NCBI RefSeq assembly: GCF_001278035.1
Contig: NZ_CP009452.1
Span: 1,087,501 to 1,151,500 of the forward strand
Direction of reading: 5' to 3'
From: Sphingopyxis sp. 113P3
Lineage (GTDB): Bacteria; Pseudomonadota; Alphaproteobacteria; Sphingomonadales; Sphingomonadaceae
Length of the DNA: 64,000 bases
The notes under the pieces: generated by a model
The model's input: only the letters and a program-made list of their open reading frames with translations
Told to the model about the DNA's origin: nothing
Databases searched by the model: none
Program-made: the position numbers and the translations under genes
Shown: positions 1 through 9,032 of the stretch, in pieces
How positions within the stretch are numbered: position 1 is the first letter of the stretch
Layout: each line of letters opens with the position of its first letter

Positions 1-797
1 TGGACGAGGCCCGCGGGCGTCCCCGGGTCTGGAGCGTTCGCCAGGACCGCGACCATTTCGGCCAGCCGTTCGACGATCGTCGCGGTCTCCGGCTCGGCCG
101 CCGCCGTAGCGCTCATGAAGCCCGTGAAATCCGCCGCCGCCTGCCGAAACGCCGCAAGGTGGCCGTCAAGTGCCGAGACAGGGGGCGCAGCGAGCGTGGG
201 GCGGCGGCGCAGATTCTCGGCGATCTTGTGGATCAGCGCCACCGTCTCGCCGGGGCTATGCAGCACCATCTCGGCCAGGATGCCGCTTTGACCGCCGGAC
301 AGCCGCTCGCGCAACCAGCCATCGACAATCTCGAGGAAGGCCAGATCGGCCTGGTTGCGATCCATCACGGCGGCGCCGGGGTCGATGTCGGCCTCCGCCG
401 GATAGGGCTTGATCAGCCGCTGGCAAAACCCGTGGATGGTCGAGCAGGTGATTTCGTCGATCGCGGCGCTGGCGGCGGCGAGATTGCGGCGATGGACCTC
501 CGACAGGCCATCGGGGAGCGCCACGCGTAGCTCGGTCGCGATCACACCGGCCGAGAGGTTGGCGACGAACTCGCGGACACGCGACAGCAATTCGCTCGCG
601 GCGAGCTCGGTGAAGGTGACGGCGGCGATGGCGCGTGGGGAAACGCCTTCGGCGAGCATGGCGGCGATGCGTCCAGCCATGACGGCGGTCTTGCCCGAAC
701 CCGCGCCGGCCTCGACCAGGATGGAGCGATCATGAAGGCTGATCGCATGGCGGCGCGCGCCGTCGTCCTTCAGCACCTTGGACTCGTTGCTCATCAT
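1..797 (-). CDS. UvrD/Rep-family helicase, N-terminal part (cut by window start)
   Basis: The frame is open from ATG 797 to the left edge, so only about 265 N-terminal residues are visible. Walker A reads EAGAGSGKT at about residues 29-37. It is followed by an AVTFTELAASEL-type motif and by STIHGFCQRLIKPYPAEADI, a stretch typical of AddA/RecB-like UvrD helicases. The start overlaps the stop of the upstream nuclease gene (ATGA), so the two are translationally coupled. ATG 794, the next codon, is an equally good start. By family it is an ATP-driven 3'-5' DNA helicase that would feed DNA to the partner nuclease, as in AddAB. The pair is divergent from the methyltransferase/helicase operon and probably belongs to the defence island. 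The C-terminal half and any fused nuclease cannot be seen. Confidence 0.88.
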   Translation of the reverse strand, partial: MMSNESKVLKDDGARRHAISLHDRSILVEAGAGSGKTAVMAGRIAAMLAEGVSPRAIAAVTFTELAASELLSRVREFVANLSAGVIATELRVALPDGLSEVHRRNLAAASAAIDEITCSTIHGFCQRLIKPYPAEADIDPGAAVMDRNQADLAFLEIVDGWLRERLSGGQSGILAEMVLHSPGETVALIHKIAENLRRRPTLAAPPVSALDGHLAAFRQAAADFTGFMSATAAAEPETATIVERLAEMVAVLANAPDPGTPAGLV

Positions 798-3451
798 TCC
801 GCCTCCCAGACCTGAGTGACTTCGCCGAGCCGCTCCGTGGCGGCCGGCATCTTGCGTTTGCAGTAGGTGGCGCTGGCGTTGGCCGGCAGGGCAAAGGCGA
901 GGTCGTCGTAGTCGCCGCCGGTATCCGGCCCAGGCAGGGCCGCGCCGCCGGCGAGACTCGCCCGTGCCGCGCGCAGATAGCCGGTGATCTCCACGAGCAC
1001 CGCTTCGGGGTCGTCGAGCTGGAGATCGACGGGATCGCGTGGGTAGAGCAGCGAGGCGCTGATCGCGACGTCATCGCCGAGCAGCGCCTTGACCGCGAAC
1101 GCATAGAGGCAGCGCTGAAGCTCGCGTCCGCCGTTCAATCGGATGTCGCCGCGCGGCGGGCGGCCGGTCTTATAGTCGCGCACGAGGGCGCGTTTGCCGT
1201 CGCCCGCGATGTCGAGCCGGTCGATATAGCCGGCGATGTTGAAGCCCGTGTCGGGGATCGTGACTGGCGTGCTCGAATCCCAAGGCGTCTGAGCGTCGGA
1301 TTTCGGCTGCGAACCGCCGAAAGGAACCTCGCCGTAGGAACGTGCGCCTGGCAGAAGGTTATCGCCGTAGGACAGGGCGCGGCTCGCCAGCGTGCGGGCG
1401 TCGTCGAGGGTGCGCCCCCAGATGACCGCCGGCGGAACCGGGCGCTCGCTTTCCCAGTCGGCGGCGACGGCTTGCGCGGCCCGCGCCACGGCGGCTTCGA
1501 TGGTCTGTGCGTCGGCGGCCGCAAGGCCGCCCCCGGCTTCGAGGTCGCGCAGGGCGTGGTCGAGAACCAGGTGGACAAGATCGCCGACCCCCAGCGCGTC
1601 GAGCACGAGCGGTTCGGCGCTGCTCTGGGGTTCGCGCCATCCGAACGCATAGATCCACACAAAGCTCAGCGGATTGCGCAGCAGTCGGCGCAGCGAGCTG
1701 GCCGATTGGGTCCGGCCGAGGATGGCGAGGACGAGCGGATGATCCGCGCGCACGAGTCCATCGTGGGGGGTGATCTCGACCTGTCGCCAGTCGCGCCAGC
1801 AGCCTTGAGCGCTGACGGCTTGCGGATCGGCGGCGAATTCCTCGGGCCGCGCCATCAGACGATCGGTCTCGCTGAAGGCGTGCGCCGGCGTCGCGTTGCG
1901 GCGCAGATAGGTCTCGTCGCCATGTCCGGCGAGCAGAGGGCTGCGCCCCAGGAGACGGCCGTCGCTGTCGCGCCGTGCGCGCGACAGGACGACGGTGTCG
2001 CCCGTCGTGGCGAGGATCGTCTCGAAATCGCGCCGGTCGGCGAGATTGACCGGCAGCGGATCGAGCACCGGGGTCGGGATGATATGGTCGGGGATCAGCC
2101 GGTCTTCGGCGATCCCGCGCGGCCAGCGGGACGAATTGAGGCCAAGCAGGCGCACGAAGCGGCGGGGCGACGCCGCAAGCGCACTGGCCGGCATCCAGGC
2201 GATGCAGACGCAGGCTTCCAGTCCGTCGTCCTGCTTCAGGGTGTCGAGCGTCGCATCGACCGAGGCGGCGGGGCCGGCGAGCAGCGCCTTGCGCCAGATC
2301 GCGAGGGCTCGGCCCTTGAGAAAGGCTTCTCCGATCTCACCGGCGGCCTCCGGTCCTTTCGCCAACGTCTCGACCGCCGCGCGCAAAGCCGGGATATGGT
2401 CGGCGCCATCGGGCCAGTCGTCCGCCGTCAACCGGGCGAGCAGGCGGTTCCAGGCGCCCGGCGTCGAGAGCGGCGCATCGGTGGGCAGGACTCGCAGCCA
2501 GCCTTCGGGCAGCGACTCAAAAGGTCCGCTGTCCCGGCAGAGCGCGGCGAGCCGCCGCAACCGCGACTGCGACAGGCCGCGGACCACGATGTCGGCGAGC
2601 GCCGCGGCGGCCTGACCGTCGCGGGTGGTGACGGTGCGGACGCCGTGGACGAAATGCAGGTCGATGTTGGCGTCGGCGCGCAGAGCCAGGAAGTGATCGT
2701 CATAGTCGGCGGGCGAGGCGGTCGCGATGGCGATCTCCGAGGGGGCGACGCCCGAGGCGAGCAAGCCGCGCGCCCAGCGCATCGCCTCGATGGCCTCGTG
2801 ATAGGCCGTCGCCGCGCTGACGGCGTTGATTCCCGGCGCCTGCGCCGGTGCGCGCGCGATCGCGACGCCCGTGCCGTCCAGCCACGCGGGAACGCTCCTC
2901 GGGCCGGCCGTCCACTGCACGGGGATATGGGTGGTGAGTGCCTGAAGCAGCGGTCGCCAGCACGGCGAGAGTTCGGTGAGCCCGACGATCTCCATCGGAC
3001 CAAGCACCGCCGGCGCATGGGCCAGGCGCTCGGTCGCGGCGGCGGCGATGTCGAGAGGCCGCAGCATGCCGTTCGGAAGCTGGTCGAGGACGGCCGCCTC
3101 CAAGCGTGCGATGGCGGCGAGGCGCGGATGGCCATCGGTCGCGCGTGCGGCAAGGTCGATGCCCGCGCGCCAGGCTTTGTGCAGCGTGTCGGCCGCCGCA
3201 TCGATCATGCCGGGCAGGGTCTTGATGCTTTCCAGTTCGCCCATTGGCGTGACGGACAGGGCTGCCTGGATGGCCGCGCGCAGGCTCTCGTCATCGATCG
3301 GGCGGACAAAACCGCCGGCCAGCCGGACGGCGGCCTGCTCGAAGGACATGATCTGGAGGCCGTGCCGACCGGTACGCCCCGCCGCGAGGCGGTTCTCCCG
3401 CATGGCGAGGCGGCCCTGAACGACCAAGGTGGATCGATGCGCGATGGTCAT
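794..3451 (-). CDS. RecB/AddB-like PD-(D/E)XK nuclease family protein
   Basis: An 885-residue protein. A C-terminal nuclease core is visible: IDRLD, then RDYKTGRP with D759 and K761, then RELQRCLYAFAV, the usual PD-(D/E)XK order in RecB-like nucleases. A YCKRK stretch lies near the C-terminus. The N-terminal two-thirds resembles the inactive helicase-like body of AddB-type subunits. No intact Walker A is seen, which fits a nuclease/scaffold subunit. ATG 3451 has a strong ribosome site (AAGGAGG, 6-7 nt upstream). It overlaps the next gene, a UvrD helicase, by 4 nt, so the two probably form an AddAB-like exonuclease. It is divergent from the WYL regulator across about 200 nt. Housekeeping addAB cannot be ruled out by family alone, but its place in a mobile element next to restriction-like genes favours defence. 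Confidence 0.85.
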   Translation of the reverse strand: MTIAHRSTLVVQGRLAMRENRLAAGRTGRHGLQIMSFEQAAVRLAGGFVRPIDDESLRAAIQAALSVTPMGELESIKTLPGMIDAAADTLHKAWRAGIDLAARATDGHPRLAAIARLEAAVLDQLPNGMLRPLDIAAAATERLAHAPAVLGPMEIVGLTELSPCWRPLLQALTTHIPVQWTAGPRSVPAWLDGTGVAIARAPAQAPGINAVSAATAYHEAIEAMRWARGLLASGVAPSEIAIATASPADYDDHFLALRADANIDLHFVHGVRTVTTRDGQAAAALADIVVRGLSQSRLRRLAALCRDSGPFESLPEGWLRVLPTDAPLSTPGAWNRLLARLTADDWPDGADHIPALRAAVETLAKGPEAAGEIGEAFLKGRALAIWRKALLAGPAASVDATLDTLKQDDGLEACVCIAWMPASALAASPRRFVRLLGLNSSRWPRGIAEDRLIPDHIIPTPVLDPLPVNLADRRDFETILATTGDTVVLSRARRDSDGRLLGRSPLLAGHGDETYLRRNATPAHAFSETDRLMARPEEFAADPQAVSAQGCWRDWRQVEITPHDGLVRADHPLVLAILGRTQSASSLRRLLRNPLSFVWIYAFGWREPQSSAEPLVLDALGVGDLVHLVLDHALRDLEAGGGLAAADAQTIEAAVARAAQAVAADWESERPVPPAVIWGRTLDDARTLASRALSYGDNLLPGARSYGEVPFGGSQPKSDAQTPWDSSTPVTIPDTGFNIAGYIDRLDIAGDGKRALVRDYKTGRPPRGDIRLNGGRELQRCLYAFAVKALLGDDVAISASLLYPRDPVDLQLDDPEAVLVEITGYLRAARASLAGGAALPGPDTGGDYDDLAFALPANASATYCKRKMPAATERLGEVTQVWEAE

Positions 3452-3560
3452 GACCGTCCTCCTTCCGGGTTTCGCTCGAAGCTGTGCGCCGGCCTAGCGA
3501 TCCGATCCTCCAAGCCGAGTCGCCCCACGCTTTGCTCCGCTGGCTGTGACCGATAGACCA

Positions 3561-3590
3561 TTGACGAAACCCCCTAATGCGAATAATAAT
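3561..3590 (+). promoter_or_regulatory. Probable sigma-70 promoter of the defence operon
   Basis: TTGACG (3561-3566), 18-nt spacer, AATAAT (3585-3590, 5 of 6 matches to TATAAT). Transcription would start near 3597, upstream of the chosen start of the WYL regulator (3652) and downstream of an in-frame ATG at 3577. This supports the shorter protein. The surrounding 3560-3640 is clearly more A+T-rich than the genes on either side. Confidence 0.6.
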
Positions 3591-3651
3591 TACACGGACC
3601 TCAGCAGGTTGTCCATATAGTTTTTATCCTCATGTTGGCGAGGCAAGACAA

Positions 3652-4536
3652 ATGGCGGAAGCCACGACGGCGTTGAAATGGGGGGTGGGGCGCCGACTCG
3701 AATTCATCGAGTTTCGGCTGTTCTGGGAGGGTTCGATCAACCGGGCCGACCTTGTCGAGGCGTTCGGCGTGTCGGTTCCGCAGGCTTCCAAGGATTTGAC
3801 GCTCTATCAGGAGCGGGCGCCGGGCAACATGGAGTACGACACCCGCGCCAAGCGCTACGTCGCCGCCGAAAAATTCGTTCTGCGCTTCCTTGAGCCGGAC
3901 CCTTACATCTATCTGTCGCAGCTCCGCTCGGTCGCCGAGGGGGCTGTGCCTGCGAGCGACTCGTGGATCGCGGCGCTCCCCAGCGCCGATGTGGCGCTAA
4001 CGCCCAGGCGGGACATCGACATCAAGGTTCTGCGGAAGATACTCGACGCGAGCCGGGAGGGCGTCTCCATCGACGTCTTCTACCAGTCGATGAACAAGTT
4101 GCGGCCCGAGCCCACCTGGCGACGGATCACCCCGCACGCCTTCGGCTACGATGGTTTCCGCTGGCACGCGCGGGCCTATTGCCACCTCGAACACAAGTTC
4201 AAGGATTTCCTACTGCCGCGAGTCCTCGACGTTGGTGCGAAGGGGGAGCCTGGCGAGGCGGGCGACCGGGACTGGCTCTGGAACAACTATTTCGACGTCA
4301 TCATCGGCCCGCATCCGGGGCTTACGGCGAGCCAGAAGATGGTCGTCGCCAAGGATTATGGGCTGGACCCTGGAAACGGCGTGCTCTCGGTTCGCTACGC
4401 CATGCTGTTTTACGTTTTGAAGCGCCTGGGTTTGCTTGGTGACGCCGCGAAACAGAGCGCCCATACACAGCATATCGTAACAATAAACCGCAAGGAAACT
4501 GAAGCCGCGCTTGAGAAGGCGGAGCTTCAGCTATGA
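3652..4536 (+). CDS. WYL-domain transcriptional regulator, BrxR/CapW-like
   Basis: A 294-residue protein from ATG 3652, which has a GAGG site upstream and lies downstream of the predicted promoter; an earlier in-frame ATG at 3577 has neither. An N-terminal winged-helix segment (RRLEFIEFRLFWEGSINRAD, then VSVPQASKDLTLYQ) is followed by a WYL domain with RRITPHAFGYDGFRWHARAYC and a WCX-like tail. This architecture and the length of about 290 residues match BrxR/CapW repressors, which control BREX, CBASS and other defence operons and are thought to sense nucleic acid. It is the first gene of the operon, 21 nt before the SNF2 helicase, and probably autoregulates it. No convincing long inverted repeat was found in its 5' leader. 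Confidence 0.88.
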   Translation: MAEATTALKWGVGRRLEFIEFRLFWEGSINRADLVEAFGVSVPQASKDLTLYQERAPGNMEYDTRAKRYVAAEKFVLRFLEPDPYIYLSQLRSVAEGAVPASDSWIAALPSADVALTPRRDIDIKVLRKILDASREGVSIDVFYQSMNKLRPEPTWRRITPHAFGYDGFRWHARAYCHLEHKFKDFLLPRVLDVGAKGEPGEAGDRDWLWNNYFDVIIGPHPGLTASQKMVVAKDYGLDPGNGVLSVRYAMLFYVLKRLGLLGDAAKQSAHTQHIVTINRKETEAALEKAELQL

Positions 4537-4557
4537 AAAACTGGGGGGAGCCGAGCA

Positions 4558-7500
4558 ATGCCGGCAAGGCTTGAGGAGATAAAGAACGGCGCCACCGTGC
4601 GAGGCGTCGCTTCGGCGCAGCCTGTGCATGTGCTTTCGATCGACTGGATCGGCGATCAGGCGATCAACGTCGTTTTCCGCGACCACAACGGCACGGTGGC
4701 CGAGGCTGTTCTTTATCGCGACGATGAGCACCGTCTCGAGGTCGAGCAGAACGGCCGACCGTGGTCGTTCGATGCCGACGGCGCGTTGCTGCGCCTGGTG
4801 ACGGAAGCCAACCGCATCAAGCTGGCGCACTATTTCGACCCGTATCTGGCGATTCACACGAGCCTGGTCGATCCGCTGCCGCACCAGATCTCGGCGGTCT
4901 ATGGCGAGATGCTGCCGCGCCAACCGCTTCGCTTCCTCCTCGCCGACGATCCCGGCGCGGGCAAGACGATCATGGCCGGGCTGTTGATGAAGGAGCTGAT
5001 CGCCCGCAGCGATCTCGAACGCTGCCTCGTCGTTGCGCCGGGCAGCCTGGTCGAGCAATGGCAGGACGAACTCGGCCAGAAGTTCAATCTCGAGTTCGAC
5101 ATCCTTTCCCGCGACATGATCGAGAACTCGCGGTCGGGCAATCCGTTCAGCGACCGGGATCGGCTGATCGTCCGTCTCGACGTGTTGGCGCGCAACGAGG
5201 AGCTTCAGGAGAAGCTCATGAGCGCGCGCGAATGGGACCTGATTATCTGCGACGAAGCCCACCGCATGTCCGCCACCTATTTCGGCGGTGAGGTCAAATA
5301 TACGCGGCGCTATCAGGTCGGCCAGAAGCTCGGTCAGGTTTGCCGCCACCTGCTGCTGATGTCGGCGACGCCGCACAACGGCAAGGAAGAGGATTTCCAG
5401 CTCTTCATGGCGCTCCTCGACGGCGATCGGTTCGAGGGCCGGTTCCGCGACGGTGTCCACTATGCCGACACGGAAGACATGATGCGGCGGCTGACCAAGG
5501 AAGAGCTGCTCAAGTTCGATGGCCGGCCGCTGTTCCCCGAGCGGCGCGCGCGCACGGTCAAGTATCAGCTCTCGGAAGGGGAGGCCGCGCTCTACACCGC
5601 CGTCACCGAATATGTGCGCAGCGAGATGAACCGCGTGCAGCGCTTCGCCGAGGGCGACGGGAAGAAGCGCAACAACGTCGGGTTTGCCTTGCAGATACTT
5701 CAGCGGCGTCTCGCCTCGTCGCCGGCCGCCATCTATCAGTCCCTCAAGCGCCGCCGGGAACGGTTGGAAAACGAGCTGGGCGAAGCGCGGCTTGCCGCCA
5801 AGGGCCGCCGGGCCGGCGCAAACGAGCCCGCGATCAACGCTGACATGCTGCGGAACATCGAGGAGTATGGCCAGGAGGAGATCGACGAGCTTGAGGATCT
5901 GATCTCGACGGGCGCGACGACGGCCGAGACGGTCGAGCAACTCGCTCTGGAAGTCGAAACCCTGAAGGGGTTGGAGACGATGGCGCTCGGCGTGCTGCGC
6001 TCAGGCGTGGACACGAAATGGAGCCAGCTCAATCGTATTCTCGACGATGATCTGATGGTCGACGCGGCCGGCAATCGTCGCAAGCTGATCATCTTCACCG
6101 AGCCCAAGGACACGCTGCACTACCTGCTCGACAAGGTGCGGGCGCGGCTCGGCAACCCCGAGGCCGTCGAGGTGATCCACGGCGGCGTGTCGCGCGAAGA
6201 GCGGCGCAAGGTCGTCGAGCGCTTCATGCAGGACAAGGACATGCTGGTCCTGATCGCCAACGACGCGGCGGGCGAAGGCGTGAACCTCCAGCGCGGCCAT
6301 CTCATGGTCAATTACGACCTGCCGTGGAATCCGAACAAGATCGAGCAGCGGTTCGGCCGTATCCACCGCATCGGTCAGACCGAGGTTTGCCACCTGTGGA
6401 ATCTGGTCGCGGCCGATACTCGCGAGGGCGAGGTTTACGCGCGGCTGTTGGAGAAACTGGAAGCGGCGCGCGAGGCGCTGGGCGGCCGGGTCTATGACGT
6501 GCTCGGCGAATTGTTCGACGGCGTGGCGCTGAAGGATTTGCTGTTCGAGGCGATCCAGTATGGCGAGCAGGAGGACGTGAAAGCGCGCCTTTTCCAGCAG
6601 GTCGATGGCGCGGTGGATCAGGCGCACCTGCTCGAACTGCTGCGCCGCCGCGCCCTGACCAACGACACCATGCCGGAAGCGAGGGTCGAGGAATTGCGGC
6701 TGGAGATGGAGCGGGCCGAGGCGCTGCGCCTACAGCCGCACCACATCCAGAGCTTCTTCGTCGAGGCGTTCCAGCATCTGGGCGGGCGCATCAAGCGCCG
6801 GGAGGAAGGGCGTTGGGAGGTCACGCATGTCCCGGTGCGCATCCGCGAGCGGGATCGCCAGATCGGAACCGGCGCGCCGCTCCAGACGCAGTATGAGCGC
6901 ATCTGCTTCGAGAAGGACAAGATCAACCAGCAGCCCGTCGCCGCCTTCGTTTGTCCCGGCCACCCGCTGCTCGAGGCCGTGATCAGCCTGATCCGCGAAC
7001 AGTATGAGCAGATTATGCGGCAGGGCGCGATCCTGGTCGACGACACCGACGCGGGCGATGCGCTGTCGGCGATTTTCCTGCTGGAACATACGGTCCAGGA
7101 CGGTCGCGTCACCAGCGCCGGCAAGCCGCATGTGATCTCGCAGCGCCTCCAGTTCGCTGCGATCGACAAGGCCGGAAACACCGTCAACGCCGGCATCGCG
7201 CCGCATTTGAATCTGCGGCCGGCCACGGCGGAGGAGGTCGGCAGCGTGCGCGATCTTCTAGACGAGAGTTGGCTGACCACCGACTTGGAGAAGGTCGCGA
7301 TCCGGTTTGCGACCGTCGAACTGGCCCAAGGCCATGTCGCCGAGGTCAAGGCGCGGCGGCTGCCCGAGATCGAAAAGGTCGAGCAGGAAGTTCGCGCTCG
7401 CCTCAAGAAGGAGATCAATTACTGGGACTCGCGCGCCTTCGAGCTGAAGGAGGAGGAGCGCGCCGGCAAGAAAACGCGGGTGAATTGGCAGAACGCGCAG

Positions 7501-8061
7501 CGCCGCGCCGAAGACCTGGCGGATCGGCAGAAGCGCCGCATGGACCAGCTTGAGCGGGAGCGTTTCATCTCGTCGCAGCCGCCGCGCGTGCGGGGCGGCA
7601 TGGTCGTCATCCCCCGCGGGCTGCTCGAAGAGCGTCAGGCGCCGAGCATTCCGAACCATTTTGCAGAAGACCCGGCCGCGCGCCGGGAGATCGAGCTCGC
7701 GGCGATGGCGGCTGTGATGGCGGCCGAACGGGCGCTGGGCAACGAGCCCGCCGACGTCTCCGCCCAGAAGATCGGCTACGACATCGCGTCCCACGATCCG
7801 CGGTCGGGGCATCTGCGCTTCATCGAGGTCAAGGGCCGCATCGACGGCGCGGACAGCGTGATGATCACGCGCCAGGAGGTCATCACCTCCCTGCATGAAC
7901 CGGAGAAGTTCATTCTCGCCATCGTGCCGGTCGCCGCCGGCTTTGCCCATGCGCCGCGCTATGTGCGCGGCCCGCTCGTGGAACGGGAACCGTCGTTTCT
8001 CGAGACCGCGATCCAGTTCCATTTGCCACGCCTACTCGAGCGTGCGGAGGAACCGCGATGA
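4558..8061 (+). CDS. SNF2/DrmD-like helicase with C-terminal DUF3883 domain
   Basis: An 1167-residue superfamily 2 helicase. Motif I is LLADDPGAGKT (K136), motif II is DEAH (232-235), and motif VI QRFGRIHRIGQ lies near residue 600. The long middle and C-terminal part is rich in charged helices. Residues about 1060-1140 carry DUF3883, with KIGYD and FIEVKG (E1090, K1092) matching the D...ExK core of Mrr-like nucleases. The DDPGAGKT form of motif I is typical of the DrmD helicase of class 1 DISARM and close relatives. The start follows a GGGGGAG site. The gene overlaps the next one by 4 nt. Role inferred: ATP-driven DNA translocase or remodeller of a methylation-linked defence system. Neither DrmA, DrmB nor DrmC is present nearby, so this is not a complete DISARM. 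Confidence 0.88.
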   Translation: MPARLEEIKNGATVRGVASAQPVHVLSIDWIGDQAINVVFRDHNGTVAEAVLYRDDEHRLEVEQNGRPWSFDADGALLRLVTEANRIKLAHYFDPYLAIHTSLVDPLPHQISAVYGEMLPRQPLRFLLADDPGAGKTIMAGLLMKELIARSDLERCLVVAPGSLVEQWQDELGQKFNLEFDILSRDMIENSRSGNPFSDRDRLIVRLDVLARNEELQEKLMSAREWDLIICDEAHRMSATYFGGEVKYTRRYQVGQKLGQVCRHLLLMSATPHNGKEEDFQLFMALLDGDRFEGRFRDGVHYADTEDMMRRLTKEELLKFDGRPLFPERRARTVKYQLSEGEAALYTAVTEYVRSEMNRVQRFAEGDGKKRNNVGFALQILQRRLASSPAAIYQSLKRRRERLENELGEARLAAKGRRAGANEPAINADMLRNIEEYGQEEIDELEDLISTGATTAETVEQLALEVETLKGLETMALGVLRSGVDTKWSQLNRILDDDLMVDAAGNRRKLIIFTEPKDTLHYLLDKVRARLGNPEAVEVIHGGVSREERRKVVERFMQDKDMLVLIANDAAGEGVNLQRGHLMVNYDLPWNPNKIEQRFGRIHRIGQTEVCHLWNLVAADTREGEVYARLLEKLEAAREALGGRVYDVLGELFDGVALKDLLFEAIQYGEQEDVKARLFQQVDGAVDQAHLLELLRRRALTNDTMPEARVEELRLEMERAEALRLQPHHIQSFFVEAFQHLGGRIKRREEGRWEVTHVPVRIRERDRQIGTGAPLQTQYERICFEKDKINQQPVAAFVCPGHPLLEAVISLIREQYEQIMRQGAILVDDTDAGDALSAIFLLEHTVQDGRVTSAGKPHVISQRLQFAAIDKAGNTVNAGIAPHLNLRPATAEEVGSVRDLLDESWLTTDLEKVAIRFATVELAQGHVAEVKARRLPEIEKVEQEVRARLKKEINYWDSRAFELKEEERAGKKTRVNWQNAQRRAEDLADRQKRRMDQLERERFISSQPPRVRGGMVVIPRGLLEERQAPSIPNHFAEDPAARREIELAAMAAVMAAERALGNEPADVSAQKIGYDIASHDPRSGHLRFIEVKGRIDGADSVMITRQEVITSLHEPEKFILAIVPVAAGFAHAPRYVRGPLVEREPSFLETAIQFHLPRLLERAEEPR

Positions 8062-9032
8062 GGATCACCAAAGGCCTGATCATCGCCGACCCGTGGATCG
8101 GCTACATTCTCGGCGGGACCAAGGACTGGGAGATGCGCTCCTCGGGGGCGTCACATCGCGGCTGGTTTGCGCTGATCCGTAAAGGCAGTGGGACGATCTA
8201 TGGCATTGCCCGACTGGTCGACGTGGGGTCGCCGCTATCGCCAACGGAGATGGTCGCCACGTTCGCGCATCACCGTATTGCCGAGCACATGATCCAGTCG
8301 GGTGAAGTCGCCAAATGGAATACGCCTTGGAAGCTCGCCGATGTGCGTCGCCTCGAACGTCCGATCCCGTATCAGCACAAGAGTGGTGCCGTGACTTGGG
8401 TCGAGCTGGACGACGCAGCCATCGATGGCGTCGCCGCTCAGCTCGAGGCTGGAGATATGACGATCGCCCCCGAAGCAGCAGCTCGGCCGGATGACGGCTC
8501 GCGGCGTGATCGCGTTGGCCGCGCCGATACGGTGACGGTTGAGGTCTCTAAGCGCGGCAGGAAGCTGCATATCGACATCGAATGGGATGATCGGGAGCCG
8601 GACGCTGTCGCAGCGGTGACACCGCGACCTACGCCAGCATCGCCCCGTCCTCTGACGCCGCCGCCTATAACGGCTGCGCAGACAGCAGCGGGGCGTGTGA
8701 TCGGCGAGGTGGAGATTACCGACGGAAACATCACGAACAAGCACATCTACCTGCGCTCATTCTTCGACCGCTTTCCGGCCGACGTCATTGGCGGTTCAAA
8801 CAAGGCGACGAGAGCAAGGCGCGATCTCACGATCGACTGGGGCGGCACGGAGCCGGTCCAGACCGACCTTGACGGCCAGAAGAAGTTTTTCCGTGCTCGC
8901 GGCTGGATCGGCGCCTTCTATCAGTTGCATCGCGCTCAGGCCGGGGACCGCGTCGTGGTCGAGGAGATTACGGCTTATCGTTATCGCGTCAGTCTCAGAA
9001 AACAGGGACCGCGAGCAGGAGCGGCCCGATGA
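8058..9032 (+). CDS. ASCH-domain protein with a possible B3/EcoRII-N-like C-terminal domain
   Basis: A 324-residue protein. The N-terminus (IIADPWIGYILGGTKDWEMR) matches the ASCH consensus, a PUA-like fold that binds nucleic acid or modified nucleotides. A proline- and acid-rich linker spans about residues 165-215. The last ~100 residues (IYLRSFFDRFP, then DGQKKFFRARGWIGAFYQLH, GDRVVVEEI, YRVSL) follow the pattern of B3-type DNA-binding domains such as the EcoRII N-terminal effector domain. The ASCH call is firm; the B3 call is my inference. It overlaps both neighbours by 4 nt. A DNA-reading role, perhaps recognising methylation state or target site for the system, is plausible. Codon use is more A+T-rich than in the helicase before it. 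Confidence 0.7.
   Translation: MRITKGLIIADPWIGYILGGTKDWEMRSSGASHRGWFALIRKGSGTIYGIARLVDVGSPLSPTEMVATFAHHRIAEHMIQSGEVAKWNTPWKLADVRRLERPIPYQHKSGAVTWVELDDAAIDGVAAQLEAGDMTIAPEAAARPDDGSRRDRVGRADTVTVEVSKRGRKLHIDIEWDDREPDAVAAVTPRPTPASPRPLTPPPITAAQTAAGRVIGEVEITDGNITNKHIYLRSFFDRFPADVIGGSNKATRARRDLTIDWGGTEPVQTDLDGQKKFFRARGWIGAFYQLHRAQAGDRVVVEEITAYRYRVSLRKQGPRAGAAR

Noticed and set aside
1472..3556. Long plus-strand open frame antisense to the RecB-like nuclease
   Set aside because: Low-complexity Arg/Gly/Ala composition, no ribosome site or family motif; it exists because the GC-rich sense gene leaves few stops on the other strand.
3577..3651. Earlier start for the WYL regulator
   Set aside because: Lies before the predicted transcription start and adds residues without family similarity.
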